Below are positions 36,647 through 46,215 of a stretch of 64,000 nt of DNA, piece after piece. How positions within the stretch are numbered: position 1 is the first letter of the stretch; each line of letters starts with the position of its first letter. A program made the translations under genes and the position numbers. The DNA is taken from positions 1 to 64,000 of the forward strand of contig JAIWND010000025.1 in the NCBI GenBank assembly GCA_025330725.1, read 5' to 3'. Below the pieces are notes generated by a model. It saw only the letters and a list, made by a program, of their open reading frames with translations, was not told where the DNA came from and searched no databases. Origin of the DNA: Chlamydoabsidia padenii. Taxonomy: Eukaryota > Mucoromycota > Mucoromycetes > Mucorales > Cunninghamellaceae.

Positions 36647-37405
36647 ATGAATTCAGAAAACTTGCAAATTTGGCATAAAGACCATTATCAAAACCAAAAT
36701 CAAATGTATCCTTTTGATGATAGTAATCATTTATATGATCTAGCATCTACCATTGCTTCTCCCTCTTTGTCTTGTCTTTTTGATGAGCTATCAATGCATA
36801 CAACGCCTTCAACTGTGTTTGGCACACCGCAGTCAGTGGATTCCAGTCCGCATCAACAGATGTCATCAGACTATGGCACACCTTGGACGCTTCCTCTTTT
36901 CCCTGGTAGCGGTGATTGGTCCGTGCCTTCCGAAATGTTGATTTCACCCCTTCCCGCCACTGGATTATCTAAACAGGCATCGTCGGGATTTGAAAAATCA
37001 AGATCCACTGATCCGCATTGGATGAGCCCCGAAATCAACTCTAAAGAGACGTTAACAAGCTATCTTATGCATGATTTACCAGATATCATGGGCATACCTG
37101 GACACCTTTTTAAAGATAAAACTACTTGCTCGTCATCAACAACTATCGATGATAGTAGTGCCACACAAAAGTGCCCAGCTCGTCGGTTTAAATGCCCAGA
37201 TTGTTGTGTATCGTACTCTAGGCGTCAAGATCGTAACAGACATGTTCTTTCAAAACATAAAAAAGCCAATCTATTCTATTGTAATCAGCCCGGATGCTCC
37301 AAAGGCTTCCGCCGTAGTGATGTTTGCAAAAAACATTTTCGGACTGTTCACCGTATTCCATCTGATTTCCATAAACAGACCTCTTTTTGTCACCCATCGT
37401 TATAA
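36647..37405 (+). CDS. Two-finger C2H2 zinc-finger protein
   Basis: A single-exon gene of 252 codons. The first 180 residues are Ser/Thr/Pro-rich and acidic, typical of a regulatory or activation region (LSCLFDELS, DLPDIMGIPGH). Two C2H2 fingers occupy about residues 184-235: FKCPDCCVSYSRRQDRNRH followed by VLSKH, and FYCNQPGCSKGFRRSDVCKKH followed by FRTVH. The paired fingers near the C-terminus, with RxDxxxRH and RxSDxxKKH recognition helices, resemble fungal Msn2/Msn4-like or Com2-like factors that bind short G-rich sites. I cannot assign an orthologue. A nuclear DNA-binding role is inferred from the fingers. Confidence 0.8.
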   Translation: MNSENLQIWHKDHYQNQNQMYPFDDSNHLYDLASTIASPSLSCLFDELSMHTTPSTVFGTPQSVDSSPHQQMSSDYGTPWTLPLFPGSGDWSVPSEMLISPLPATGLSKQASSGFEKSRSTDPHWMSPEINSKETLTSYLMHDLPDIMGIPGHLFKDKTTCSSSTTIDDSSATQKCPARRFKCPDCCVSYSRRQDRNRHVLSKHKKANLFYCNQPGCSKGFRRSDVCKKHFRTVHRIPSDFHKQTSFCHPSL

Positions 37406-37717
37406 CATACATACAAACAAACCCCCATCATTTTTATTACAGTGCTTCCAATTTTTTTTTGTAAAGGTAATTTTTGTTTATAAAAATTGAGCCACGTGTC
37501 AATTGAGGGACGGGGTTCGGAATCAAATAAGTATAGATAGACTAATGAGAGAGAGTAAAGATAAAAGGTCTAAGTTAAGGGACGAGAGGGGTCACTAGGC
37601 TACAAGGATAAAAGAGAGATAATTGATGTATTAATGGATCTAACTATCCGATGTTCGTCGAACAGAATGGAGTGGAGTTTGTAGAACCAGTGGTTTGACC
37701 AAATGCCGACCAGGACC

Positions 37718-37936
37718 TCAGAGAAGATGGTAAAAGCCTTGACTAAAGTCAGTATAATCTTGGTGTTGAATAAGGTGGAGAGGTAGGTGTCGAGCTAGAA
37801 CCGTATCCCAGATACGTCGTTTGGCAGGACAATAGTAGATACAATGAGCTACATCTTCATGTCGATGACAGTGGATACAATGAGGATCTTGAGTATGGGA
37901 CTTAGCCAGGAGATGTTGGAGAGGAAGCTTGTTAGA
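37718..37936 (-). pseudogene. 3' fragment of a LINE (non-LTR) reverse transcriptase ORF
   Basis: The minus-strand frame encodes LSNKLPLQHLLAKSHTQDPH, then CIHCHRHEDVAHCIYYCP and IWDTVLARHLPLH. The LP...LL...CxxC...EDxxHxxxxCP...W pattern is the zinc-binding segment found C-terminal to the reverse transcriptase in many LINEs. Only about 75 codons remain. The upstream side (higher coordinates) is cut off by the left end of the MULE, and no continuation is seen beyond its right end at 44740. About 230 bases downstream of its stop may be its 3' untranslated region. Confidence 0.65.
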
Positions 37937-38037
37937 CAGTGCTTCCAAAAAGCAATGTCGCAGCCAATCAAAATTGATGTCGCTAGGTCGTCAAAATCAA
38001 TGTCGTCGACCAATCAAAATCAATTTCGCATTTTTGG
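37937..38037 (+). repeat. Left terminal inverted repeat of the MULE
   Basis: Pairs with 44640-44740 as an inverted copy with only a few mismatches (for example AATGTCG versus AATGTCG with C/T changes at GCTTCC/GTTTCC). It contains several CCAATCAAAAT(T/C) submotifs that may be transposase-binding sites. Confidence 0.85.
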
Positions 38038-38224
38038 AAACCAAATGTCGTTTTGCTATCAAACACTACAACCGCACGAATTCACTGATAAGCCCCCAAT
38101 TTTAAAATCCCGTCGTGAATTTTTTTTGGATCAAAAATCAAATAAAAAAATCCCTTTTCCCTTTTAAATCTTCACTTCTCTCTAACTTTTATACTTTTTA
38201 TAACTGCATCAATTACTTATCAGT

Positions 38225-41200
38225 ATGTCTTCTCCTTTTGAACTCTCACCTGCTCCACTCGACTTTATTTACTGCAAGGGCTGCAGCTCCATGAAACATT
38301 GCGCCTTGTTTTCAGGGTTGACTCGTAATTACAAGACCTGCTCTCGTTGTCGCGACCTGCAAACACCAATTCAACCAGCACCATTGTTTGATGAATTAGT
38401 GTTCCTTTCTGATCTTCCCATTGATGCGACTTTCTTCTCGGGTGGGACGAACTCTCAAATGGAGTGTGACGTTTATATGGACGATCGATTGATGGCACTT
38501 TCCTACGAAGATATTGCGATGGAAATCATCGAAGCTGTCCACCAGCAAACCGGCTATCGACACTGGTCCCAAAGGGTAGGTAGGAACATTCTTGCTCACA
38601 GAACCATTTTTTATGCTAGGTGCGTCCTTCGTCGTGATCTTCGAAAGCACCTTGATTCAAACCAACGGAAACGCCAGGTGTTGTCGCTCCCTATGTTTAA
38701 CTGCAAAGGTGAAATCAAAGGGCATATCAACAAAGATCAAAATTGGATTCACCTCGAAATTACTCATGCCGTAGGTCATCCTTCCTACTCCCCTCGCCGT
38801 ATCCATTTGACTGATCAAGAACGTCGCTTTATCACTGGACTCGCGGTGTCAACATCGACCCCGGAAATCCATCGTGCTGTAGTCGAAAACTTTGGGCATC
38901 ATATAACTCGGGCTCAAGTTTACTACTGGCGGCTTGAAGCGACTCAACATCTCTACCGTTTACATAATGATCCGATGGTATCCTGTAGAAGGTTAATTGC
39001 CGAAAGAAATCAACAAGGTTTTGGAGAGGTAAGTACAAAAAAAGGGGGGACGTCTTTGCTATAGAACGATTGACAACGGTGGCAGTGGTACTGTAGGGTA
39101 AACTACAAGCCGACTACTCATATCGTTATGGTGTGGACTGCCATTCGGTTACTTTTATCTCGACGACGCGGACTTCGATTGGATCACTATAGTCTTGGTG
39201 CTGTAGCATAGAATTGGTTTAGTTATACATCTGATGATCTTTGGGATTTTATTATCATTTAATCTGGGTGCGGTGTAGAATAGACACTAAAATTAAACTT
39301 TAATGGATGATCATTTTTACTTACAATAAACTTTTTTTTAACATTTGATATTATCTGTGTACTAAAGCTGTTGTGGGTTGATCATGTACGGTATATGGCA
39401 TTTGCGTTCAAAACACCATTTTTTAACCTTTGCGCTAGATCTACTGGAGAAAACAGAGTGAACGAATATCATGTGAATTCCACATTTAACACCAATAGCG
39501 GCAATTGCGAACTGTTTGAGGTAATTGCAAACATCAATGGGGCCGGTTTTCCAATTGATTACATGTATTTTAAGCACAATGGTCAAGAAGAAAGCTCTGA
39601 ACGGGGATACAAGATCCCAGCGTTAACCATTTTTTTCACTACTTTAAAACAAGGCGGCATTGTTCCTTCCTTCATGTTTTGCGATAAGGATGTATCGGAA
39701 ATTGAAGCAATAAAGGCTGTTTTTGGTTCCCATCGTGTTCGTTTGTGCTTGTGGCATCTGGAGCAAGCTGTAATTCGTCATTTTTGATCGAATCGTGGTC
39801 CAAACGCTCCTCGTTATAACCAGCATCAAGCCAGGGCGGAATTTGCTTTCATTGATATCAACTTTATACCCAACAGACCTCAAGGTGAAAGAATACTCCG
39901 GGATGATTCAATGAAGGATTTCATCGTTGAAAAGATGAAAGACCATTATTGCCGTCATCCCATCTTTCAAGAAGGTAAGCTTTTTTTTAAAAAAAATGAA
40001 GCTGAGGAAAATTCAAAACCCGCTTGCATGAATTTTCCTTTTCGGGGTATATTTCTCTGACAGGTCGCTCTAACTTTTCACAAGAAGAATACCATGTCAT
40101 TGCTGGTCAAATACATCGACAATCAGCACAAGAAATGTATATCTACTGTATCAATAATGATATCCCGGATGTCTGGGGCTATCTTTACACTCTGTGGTAT
40201 CGTCTTGACGAGTGGAGAAAGTGGGCAAGATCGTGTACGTTCCTGGTGCCTAACGGCAAATCCACTATGATGATGGAATCTCACTGGAAGGTTTTGAAAA
40301 GAAACCATTTATACCATTACAACAGGCCACGAATGGACTTACTCACGTATATTATTACCGACAAGTTTGTGAAACACCATAAGCACTCTTATGAACAAAA
40401 GGTGGTCTTGCGGCGCGATGTTTTTAGTTGGGAGCGTGAGTTTGTCAAAACGTGGAATCATCATCACAGACAAGCTCATGATGTCCCCGGTAAAGATTAC
40501 TAAACAAGCTTGGAACAATGGGTGTACACTTGCCCCCATTTCTACCGAAGTCGCTTCTTGTTGTGTAAGCACCTTGTCCGTTTGAGCCCTCATGGATTTA
40601 TTTCACCATTTGAATTTTATACCAAACGTAACTTACAAAGTCCATTCATTATCATGCAAAGCATATCCGATGTAAGTGATAAAAAAAAGTTTTATTGCGA
40701 TAATATATATATACTAAATGTTCTATAACAATTGTTTTATACTAAATATCCTTCGCCCAAAGCCTTCATACCAGAACGATCTTCGTCCAGGAAATCTTCA
40801 TCACCATCTAGATCCGCCATCTTCAATTGCAGAGGACACAACAATTCCCACACATGCCGATCCTTCCACCAGCCCACGTTTTATGAATAATGTATCACCA
40901 TCATTGAGTGATATATTCGATTCCCCACCACCCGCCGACAACCTTTTCCTGCCTCTTCAACCCACATCACCAATTGTTTTCTTTTCACCTTCTCCTGATC
41001 CATCGTCAATGAATGTTTCATCAAGTTCTCCTCCACCACCATCACCATATAACGATCAAGTGGCTATGGCCAGGCGTACCTAGATTGCAATCCGACAGGT
41101 TCGAAGTGACCGCCAACAAAGAAACCAGGAGCGAGAAGAGTTGCAACGTAGACTTGTAGAATTACAACAACAAGATGCTGAGGGAGATGTCGAAGAAGAG

Positions 41201-41362
41201 AGACTTGTCGAAATATACCTTCAAAATATACCACCACGACAAGCAGAAGTTTTCCAGCAAGCAGACCGTGAACTGTCCCTCGATGTTGTTATTCGACGTC
41301 GTAACAGGAGGACAATGCCAACAACATACGGGGATGCTCACGGATGTACCTACCACTTGTAA
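38225..41362 (+). pseudogene. MULE transposase, inactivated by in-frame stops
   Basis: Coding segments 38225-39028, 39368-39974, 40062-40672 and about 40760-41362, with GT-AG introns between them. The N-terminal part has a CxxC...CxxC finger (FIYCKGCSSMKHC, CSRCRD) and DNA-binding-like helices. The DDE core is recognisable from STFNTNSGNCELF, NGAGFPIDYMYF, FMFCDKDVSEIEAI, and VRLCLWHLEQAV, as in the MULE domain. A SWIM-type finger (TCPHFYRSRFLLCKHLV) and a polar tail follow. Defects: TGA at 39785-39787, TAA at 40501-40503 and TAG at 41081-41083; the expected first catalytic Asp reads Asn (AAT, 39476-39478); and the first SWIM cysteine reads Tyr (TAC, 40525-40527). All are explicable by single C-to-T or G-to-A changes. 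Confidence 0.8.
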
Positions 41363-41764
41363 ATATGTTGTAAATAGTAGATAGAATGTTTTTGTAGATA
41401 TTGTTAGTGTTGTAATAAAGTGTTGTTATCGTTTTTGTTGTTGTTGTTGTTGTAAACGAAGTGTTATTGATAAGTAATTGATGCAGTTGTAAAAAATAAA
41501 CAATGCCGGATACGACAACAAGCAAACGTATCGGATATGTTTGACGAGAAAAGGAAAAGATCGCAAATCCATATGGGACTTACATTATCAAAATACTTCA
41601 CTTGACTAATTATTTATTTTATTATCTTTTTTCACAATTTTTTTTTATTGAATAAAACAATTTGGAAAGTCAGCCGCTTGGTGATTTTCTCTGAAAAGAT
41701 CGCAAAACCCATGTCCGCAAAGCTGAGATTCGTCACTTTTTTTTTTGACACTGTCACCAAGCGT

Positions 41765-42758
41765 GGACAAGTGTGGACAACAAGTGTGGACAGCAAGTGT
41801 GGACAACAAGTGTGGACAGCAAGTGTGGACAAGTGTGGACAAGTGTGGACAACAAGTGTGGACAACAAGTGTGGACAGCAAGTGTGGACAACAAGTGTGG
41901 ACAAGTGTGGACAAGTGTGGACAACAAGTGTGGACAACAAGTGTGGACAACAAGTGTGGACAACAAGTGTGGACAACAAGTGTGGACAACAAGTGTGGAC
42001 AACAAGTGTGGACAACAAGTGTGGACAGCAAGTGTGGACAGCAAGTGTGGACAACAAGTGTGGACAACAAGTGTGGACAGCAAGTGTGGACAGCAAGTGT
42101 GGACAACAAGTGTGGACAACAAGTGTGGACAACAAGTGTGGACAGCAAGTGTGGACAACAAGTGTGGACAGCAAGTGTGGACAAGTGTGGACAACAAGTG
42201 TGGACAAGTGTGGACAACAAGTGTGGACAGCAAGTGTGGACAGCAAGTGTGGACAAGTGTGGACAAGTGTGGACAACAAGTGTGGACAAGTGTGGACAAC
42301 AAGTGTGGACAGCAAGTGTGGACAAGTGTGGACAGCAAGTGTGGACAGCAAGTGTGGACAACAAGTGTGGACAAGTGTGGACAGCAAGTGTGGACAAGTG
42401 TGGACAACAAGTGTGGACAGCAAGTGTGGACAACAAGTGTGGACAACAAGTGTGGACAACAAGTGTGGACAACAAGTGTGGACAAGTGTGGACAACAAGT
42501 GTGGACAACAAGTGTGGACAACAAGTGTGGACAAGTGTGGACAACAAGTGTGGACAGCAAGTGTGGACAACAAGTGTGGACAACAAGTGTGGACAACAAG
42601 TGTGGACAACAAGTGTGGACAGCAAGTGTGGACAAGTGTGGACAAGTGTGGACAACAAGTGTGGACAGCAAGTGTGGACAACAAGTGTGGACAACAAGTG
42701 TGGACAACAAGTGTGGACAACAAGTGTGGACAACAAGTGTGGACAACAAGTGTGGACA
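41765..42758. repeat. Minisatellite of 10- and 13-bp units
   Basis: About 80 head-to-tail units of three kinds: GTGTGGACAACAA (13), GTGTGGACAGCAA (13) and GTGTGGACAA (10), in irregular order with hardly any point variation. No stop codon occurs in any of the six frames, which produces six overlapping open frames of 355-388 codons. It lies between the 3' ends of the two MULE genes. It is almost certainly not translated. Confidence 0.95.
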
Positions 42759-42943
42759 ACAAGTAGGGCAGCCAACAACATTGTTGATAATTTTACTCAT
42801 TTCTTGTTGCATTAGTGTCAACTTGGGTTTGATTGCAGAATCAGTAATTTTGAATCAAATTTATTTGTGCAAGAAAATTTGTGAACAGATGAAAGAACAA
42901 TGTTCAACCTTCCAAGAGGTTAAGGTAAAAGAAAAGTAGTGGC

Positions 42944-44467
42944 CTACGATGAAAAGATATTGGAAATATATTTTTTGGTATCATGATTTGCTTTGGCAAG
43001 AGACGAGGTGGCAACTATGGCCAATTCGCGAAGGTGCTTGTCAAGCTGCTGGTTGTGGATGATGGGCAATGGTTCGGTTTCATTCTTGAACATCGCCACG
43101 ATTGCTTGAATGTTTGTCAAGGTATTGGTGGATTTCTTGCTGTGGCAGGCATGGATTAAATGTTGAAGATCACCAAGGTACAACGACTGATCATCCCTTG
43201 TCAGAACGCCTAGGGCCACTGCTTGTAATGTTTGTGACGCCAACTTCACATCGTTCGTTCGTGATCCATTGTCATCACAGTCAGCAATCGTCCATATTGT
43301 GAATGGTCGACATTTGAGGTTATTGGTCAAGTTGCTTGTGGCCCTGCATGGCAGATATGTGCTGATGGAGTCAAACTTGGATCGTACTTGACGTAATTGC
43401 GACAATGTGTCTCCTAATTCAAATATTTGCATTTGTTTCCTTTCAATGACTTTGTTGGCAGCATCAATGGCATTTTTGGAGCAAAAAATCCTGGTTTGCG
43501 ATGACGGGTCAAAATTGATCGTCGTGGGACCAAGTTCAGGGCCACCGTTTTGATCTAGACGCATGCTTGATACGACAAGGTACGTGGCTATTTGAGTCGA
43601 TATAATCAGCTTTTCCGCATAGTCATTCTTGATCTTGATCACGCAAACGTCACCATAAATAGACCCATCTTGTGGCAGTGTTGACATCATGTCAAATCGT
43701 TCAAAGTGGGAATCGAGTGTTGGCAATCGACTATATGGCTCAATGCTATTTATGTACAAAAGTTGATGACCATCCATGAGTAAGGCACCAGCAAGCAAAG
43801 CAGATGTAGCAAATCGTGCAGCTGGTTGGATGCGCCAGTCGCAATTCAAGACACGAATTAATTCTGTGTTCATCTCTTGAAACGGGATATGTTGTACTTT
43901 GTTGTAAAATGGGGATCTTGAAAGTGCTCGTTGCAGACGTGCGTCATGGTTGTCATCAATTGTGACGGGGATGTGTGTTGTCGTTGCTTTTAATGGAAGA
44001 CAAGACGAGAATTTTACGTCAGGAGATGGATGGTCCAATATAAACGACAGATTTTCCGCATTGGTCACTGCGCAGATGTCGCGACCTGCAAGATGAATTG
44101 AAAATGGTTCCATGTTGTAGCTCTGCAACGCTGCCTTCATAAGACCTTGATGTTTTTGACAGACATGCCCGGTACCACATGCAAGCATAATTCCCTCATC
44201 AAAAGGAATGCGACGATCCGTAACAGGGCTATCAGTCTTGCTCGTCTTCAATCGCAAAGCTGGAGGTGTTACATGTGCAATAACAGATGCATCTTCGACT
44301 GATTCTTCCAGGTCGCTTGCCACCCTCTTCAACGCGCGGCTTTCCGCTTTTTTGTTTCTTCCGTAACATTTTCGACATAAACCGGTTTTGTTCTTTCGTG
44401 ATAATGAATCATTACAATTTGCACAACTAAGAGAAGACTCATATTTGGTGTACGAAGTCATCGCCAA
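42944..44467 (-). CDS. Unrecognised 507-aa protein carried by the MULE
   Basis: An uninterrupted minus-strand ORF starting ATG GCG ATG ACT. The N-terminus holds a compact zinc-ribbon-like motif, CANCNDSLSRKNKTGLCRKC (CxxC-x12-CxxC, residues 15-34), followed by a Lys/Arg-rich stretch. The remaining 430 residues are mixed alpha/beta with no motif I recognise; features include ACGTGHVCQKHQGLM, IPVTIDDNHDARLQRAL, FATSALLAGALLMDGHQLLY and a helical C-terminus (QLDKHLRELAIVATSSLAKA). It converges with the transposase gene and lies wholly within the terminal repeats, so it moves with the element. A DNA-binding accessory factor for transposition or a captured host gene are both possible. It is intact although the transposase is dead. 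Confidence 0.7.
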   Translation of the reverse strand: MAMTSYTKYESSLSCANCNDSLSRKNKTGLCRKCYGRNKKAESRALKRVASDLEESVEDASVIAHVTPPALRLKTSKTDSPVTDRRIPFDEGIMLACGTGHVCQKHQGLMKAALQSYNMEPFSIHLAGRDICAVTNAENLSFILDHPSPDVKFSSCLPLKATTTHIPVTIDDNHDARLQRALSRSPFYNKVQHIPFQEMNTELIRVLNCDWRIQPAARFATSALLAGALLMDGHQLLYINSIEPYSRLPTLDSHFERFDMMSTLPQDGSIYGDVCVIKIKNDYAEKLIISTQIATYLVVSSMRLDQNGGPELGPTTINFDPSSQTRIFCSKNAIDAANKVIERKQMQIFELGDTLSQLRQVRSKFDSISTYLPCRATSNLTNNLKCRPFTIWTIADCDDNGSRTNDVKLASQTLQAVALGVLTRDDQSLYLGDLQHLIHACHSKKSTNTLTNIQAIVAMFKNETEPLPIIHNQQLDKHLRELAIVATSSLAKANHDTKKYISNIFSS

Positions 44468-44639
44468 ACTACAAAATCAAAGTTGTCGTGGCAATAGAAA
44501 CTTGCTTTAAACGCAAAGATACACAAAGATGGAAACAGCCAAGGGCAAGCAAATAATAAAAGAAGGGTCGTTATGGTAACAGAACAGAGATCAAATAACA
44601 GATGTGCATACGAAAAAATCAAAAATACGACTTCCATTT

Positions 44640-44740
44640 TTGAAAAAGCGAAATTGATTTTGATTGGTTGACGACCTTGATTTTGACGACCTAGCGACAT
44701 CAATTTTGATTGGCTGCGACATTACTTTTTGGAAACACTG
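44640..44740 (-). repeat. Right terminal inverted repeat of the MULE
   Basis: Reverse complement of 37937-38037 with a few mismatches, ending ...TTTTTGGAAACACTG. Homology stops sharply at CACTG/CAGTG at both ends, which defines the element's limits. Confidence 0.85.
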
Positions 44741-44925
44741 GAAGTGTAAATAAATAAAGTTATTTTTACCTATCTTGGTTAATATGTGGGTTTGGTGATG
44801 TTGTCTACATTATATATTTTAAATCTCGCCACCATGAGCTTTGCATAAAAAAGATACACGCAATTTTATTCAACATGATGATACACATTATCTATTCTAC
44901 TAGTAAACTAATGAACCTAATCCAA

Positions 44926-46117
44926 CTAGAGAGTGATTTCATTCCCAGTTAACAAGGAGTAAGCTTCCTTATACTTGGCCAAAGTGTTATCGGTGACATC
45001 GGTAGGCAATTCGATACTTGTATGCTTATCAAATCCAATAGCTTCCAAATAGTTTCGTAAGAATTGTTTGTCAAAGCTTTCTTGTACACGACCAGCTTCA
45101 TATTTATCAGCAGGCCAGAATCTTGAGGAGTCTATAAAGACAAAGATAATAGATAATAGATGAGTACATATTACGCTATAATCCCATACTTGTTTTACCT
45201 GGTGTCAACACTTCATCCACTACCACCAATTGATTGTTTTCATCCAAACCAAATTCAAACTTTGTATCAGCAATAATAATTCCCTTTTCAGCAGCATAGT
45301 CGCGAGCCTTGGTATAGAGAGCAACAGCTGCTTGTTCAACTTGATCAGCCAAAGCCTTATCACCGAGGATTTCAACCATCTTGGAAGGATGGATGTTTTC
45401 ATCTACAAGAAAAAAAAAAGTTTAATATCATATACACACAAGGACAGTTATTCGTTTTGTTGTTGTTTCGTTTTTACCATGATCACCGATTTCCGCCTTG
45501 GTACTAGGAGTAAAGAGCACTTGAGGTAGCTTTTGACTTTCCACTAAACCTTCAGGTAAAGGAATATCACAAATAGTTCCCTTTTGGTTGTATTCCTTCA
45601 ATCCAGAGCCTGTGATATAACCGCGGACAATAGCTTCGATAGGTAACACCCGCATCTTCTTGACCAAGATGGACCGACCTTCCAGTTGAGAGCGATATTG
45701 TTGTACGTTGCTAGGCATTTCATCAAAGTTGGCAGTGATCAAATGGTTGGGCAGGACATCCTTCAACAAGTTAAACCAGAATAAGGATAATTGTGTCAAG
45801 ATCTTACCCTTGCCTGGAATGGACTAGATAAAAGGCTTGTTAGTATATCAATAGGAGTAATAATAATAAAAAAAAGGAAGGTATACTTACGTTCTTCATA
45901 ATGACATCAAAGGCACTGATACGATCGGTGGCAACAAACAATAAGCTTTTGTCGTCTACTTCGTAAAGATCGCGTACCTTCCCACGGGCAACAAGCTTCA
46001 ATTCGGGGCAGTGACTATTCATAAACAGGAGTGAGTATATCAAATTAAAGTAAGCAATAGTTTGAATGAGACTAACTATACTGATGTTTTCTTTTTTTAC
46101 CTTTCAAGAAGAGCCAT
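44926..46117 (-). CDS. ADE1: Phosphoribosylaminoimidazole-succinocarboxamide synthase (SAICAR synthetase)
   Basis: Five exons (46101-46117, 45891-46014, 45478-45823, 45199-45402, 44926-45131) give 298 residues, close to yeast Ade1 (306). Seen: [90 protein letters not shown] and [14 protein letters not shown], which together cover the ATP- and CAIR-binding signatures of the family. The enzyme joins aspartate to CAIR in de novo purine synthesis in the cytosol. The first exon is only 17 bases. A TGAGTCA site upstream suggests general amino-acid (Gcn4-type) control. Confidence 0.95.
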
Positions 46118-46208
46118 TGGAGAGATAAGTATAGTTAATGTTAAAGGGAAGAAAGAGAAAAAGTCAAAAGAAAAAAAAAAATGAAATTGAAATGCATTGA
46201 CCCCAGGG

Positions 46209-46215
46209 TGAGTCA
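46209..46215. promoter_or_regulatory. Gcn4/bZIP-type site (TGAGTCA) before ADE1
   Basis: A perfect palindromic TGAGTCA lies 92 bases upstream of the ADE1 start codon. In yeast, purine genes are activated through TGACTC sites by Gcn4 and Bas1. That the same wiring holds here is an inference from position and sequence. Confidence 0.5.

Larger units (their letters stand above)
37937..44740 (+). mobile_element. Mutator-like (MULE) DNA transposon, ~6.8 kb
   Basis: Both ends carry about 100-base terminal inverted repeats beginning CAGTG(C/T)TTCCAAAAAG, with GCAGCCAATCAAAATTGATG and GACGACCTAGCGACATCAAT within them. Inside, in order: a MULE-type transposase gene on plus (broken), a 1-kb minisatellite, and a convergent intact 507-codon ORF on minus. 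The nine bases outside each end (CTTGTTAGA and GAAGTGTAA) do not match, so the target-site duplication is lost or the element was rearranged. Long TIRs and an adjacent second gene are common in fungal and plant MULEs. Confidence 0.88.

Noticed and set aside
41765..42758. TTGTCCACA repeats resembling bacterial DnaA boxes or a replication origin
   Set aside because: The genome is eukaryotic and the word is simply part of the minisatellite unit.
41632..42939. Six long open frames (355-388 codons) over the minisatellite
   Set aside because: They exist because the 10- and 13-bp units contain no stop in any frame. They have no start context, introns or domains.
37928..44749. 9-bp target-site duplication for the MULE
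   Set aside because: The flanking nonamers CTTGTTAGA and GAAGTGTAA do not match.
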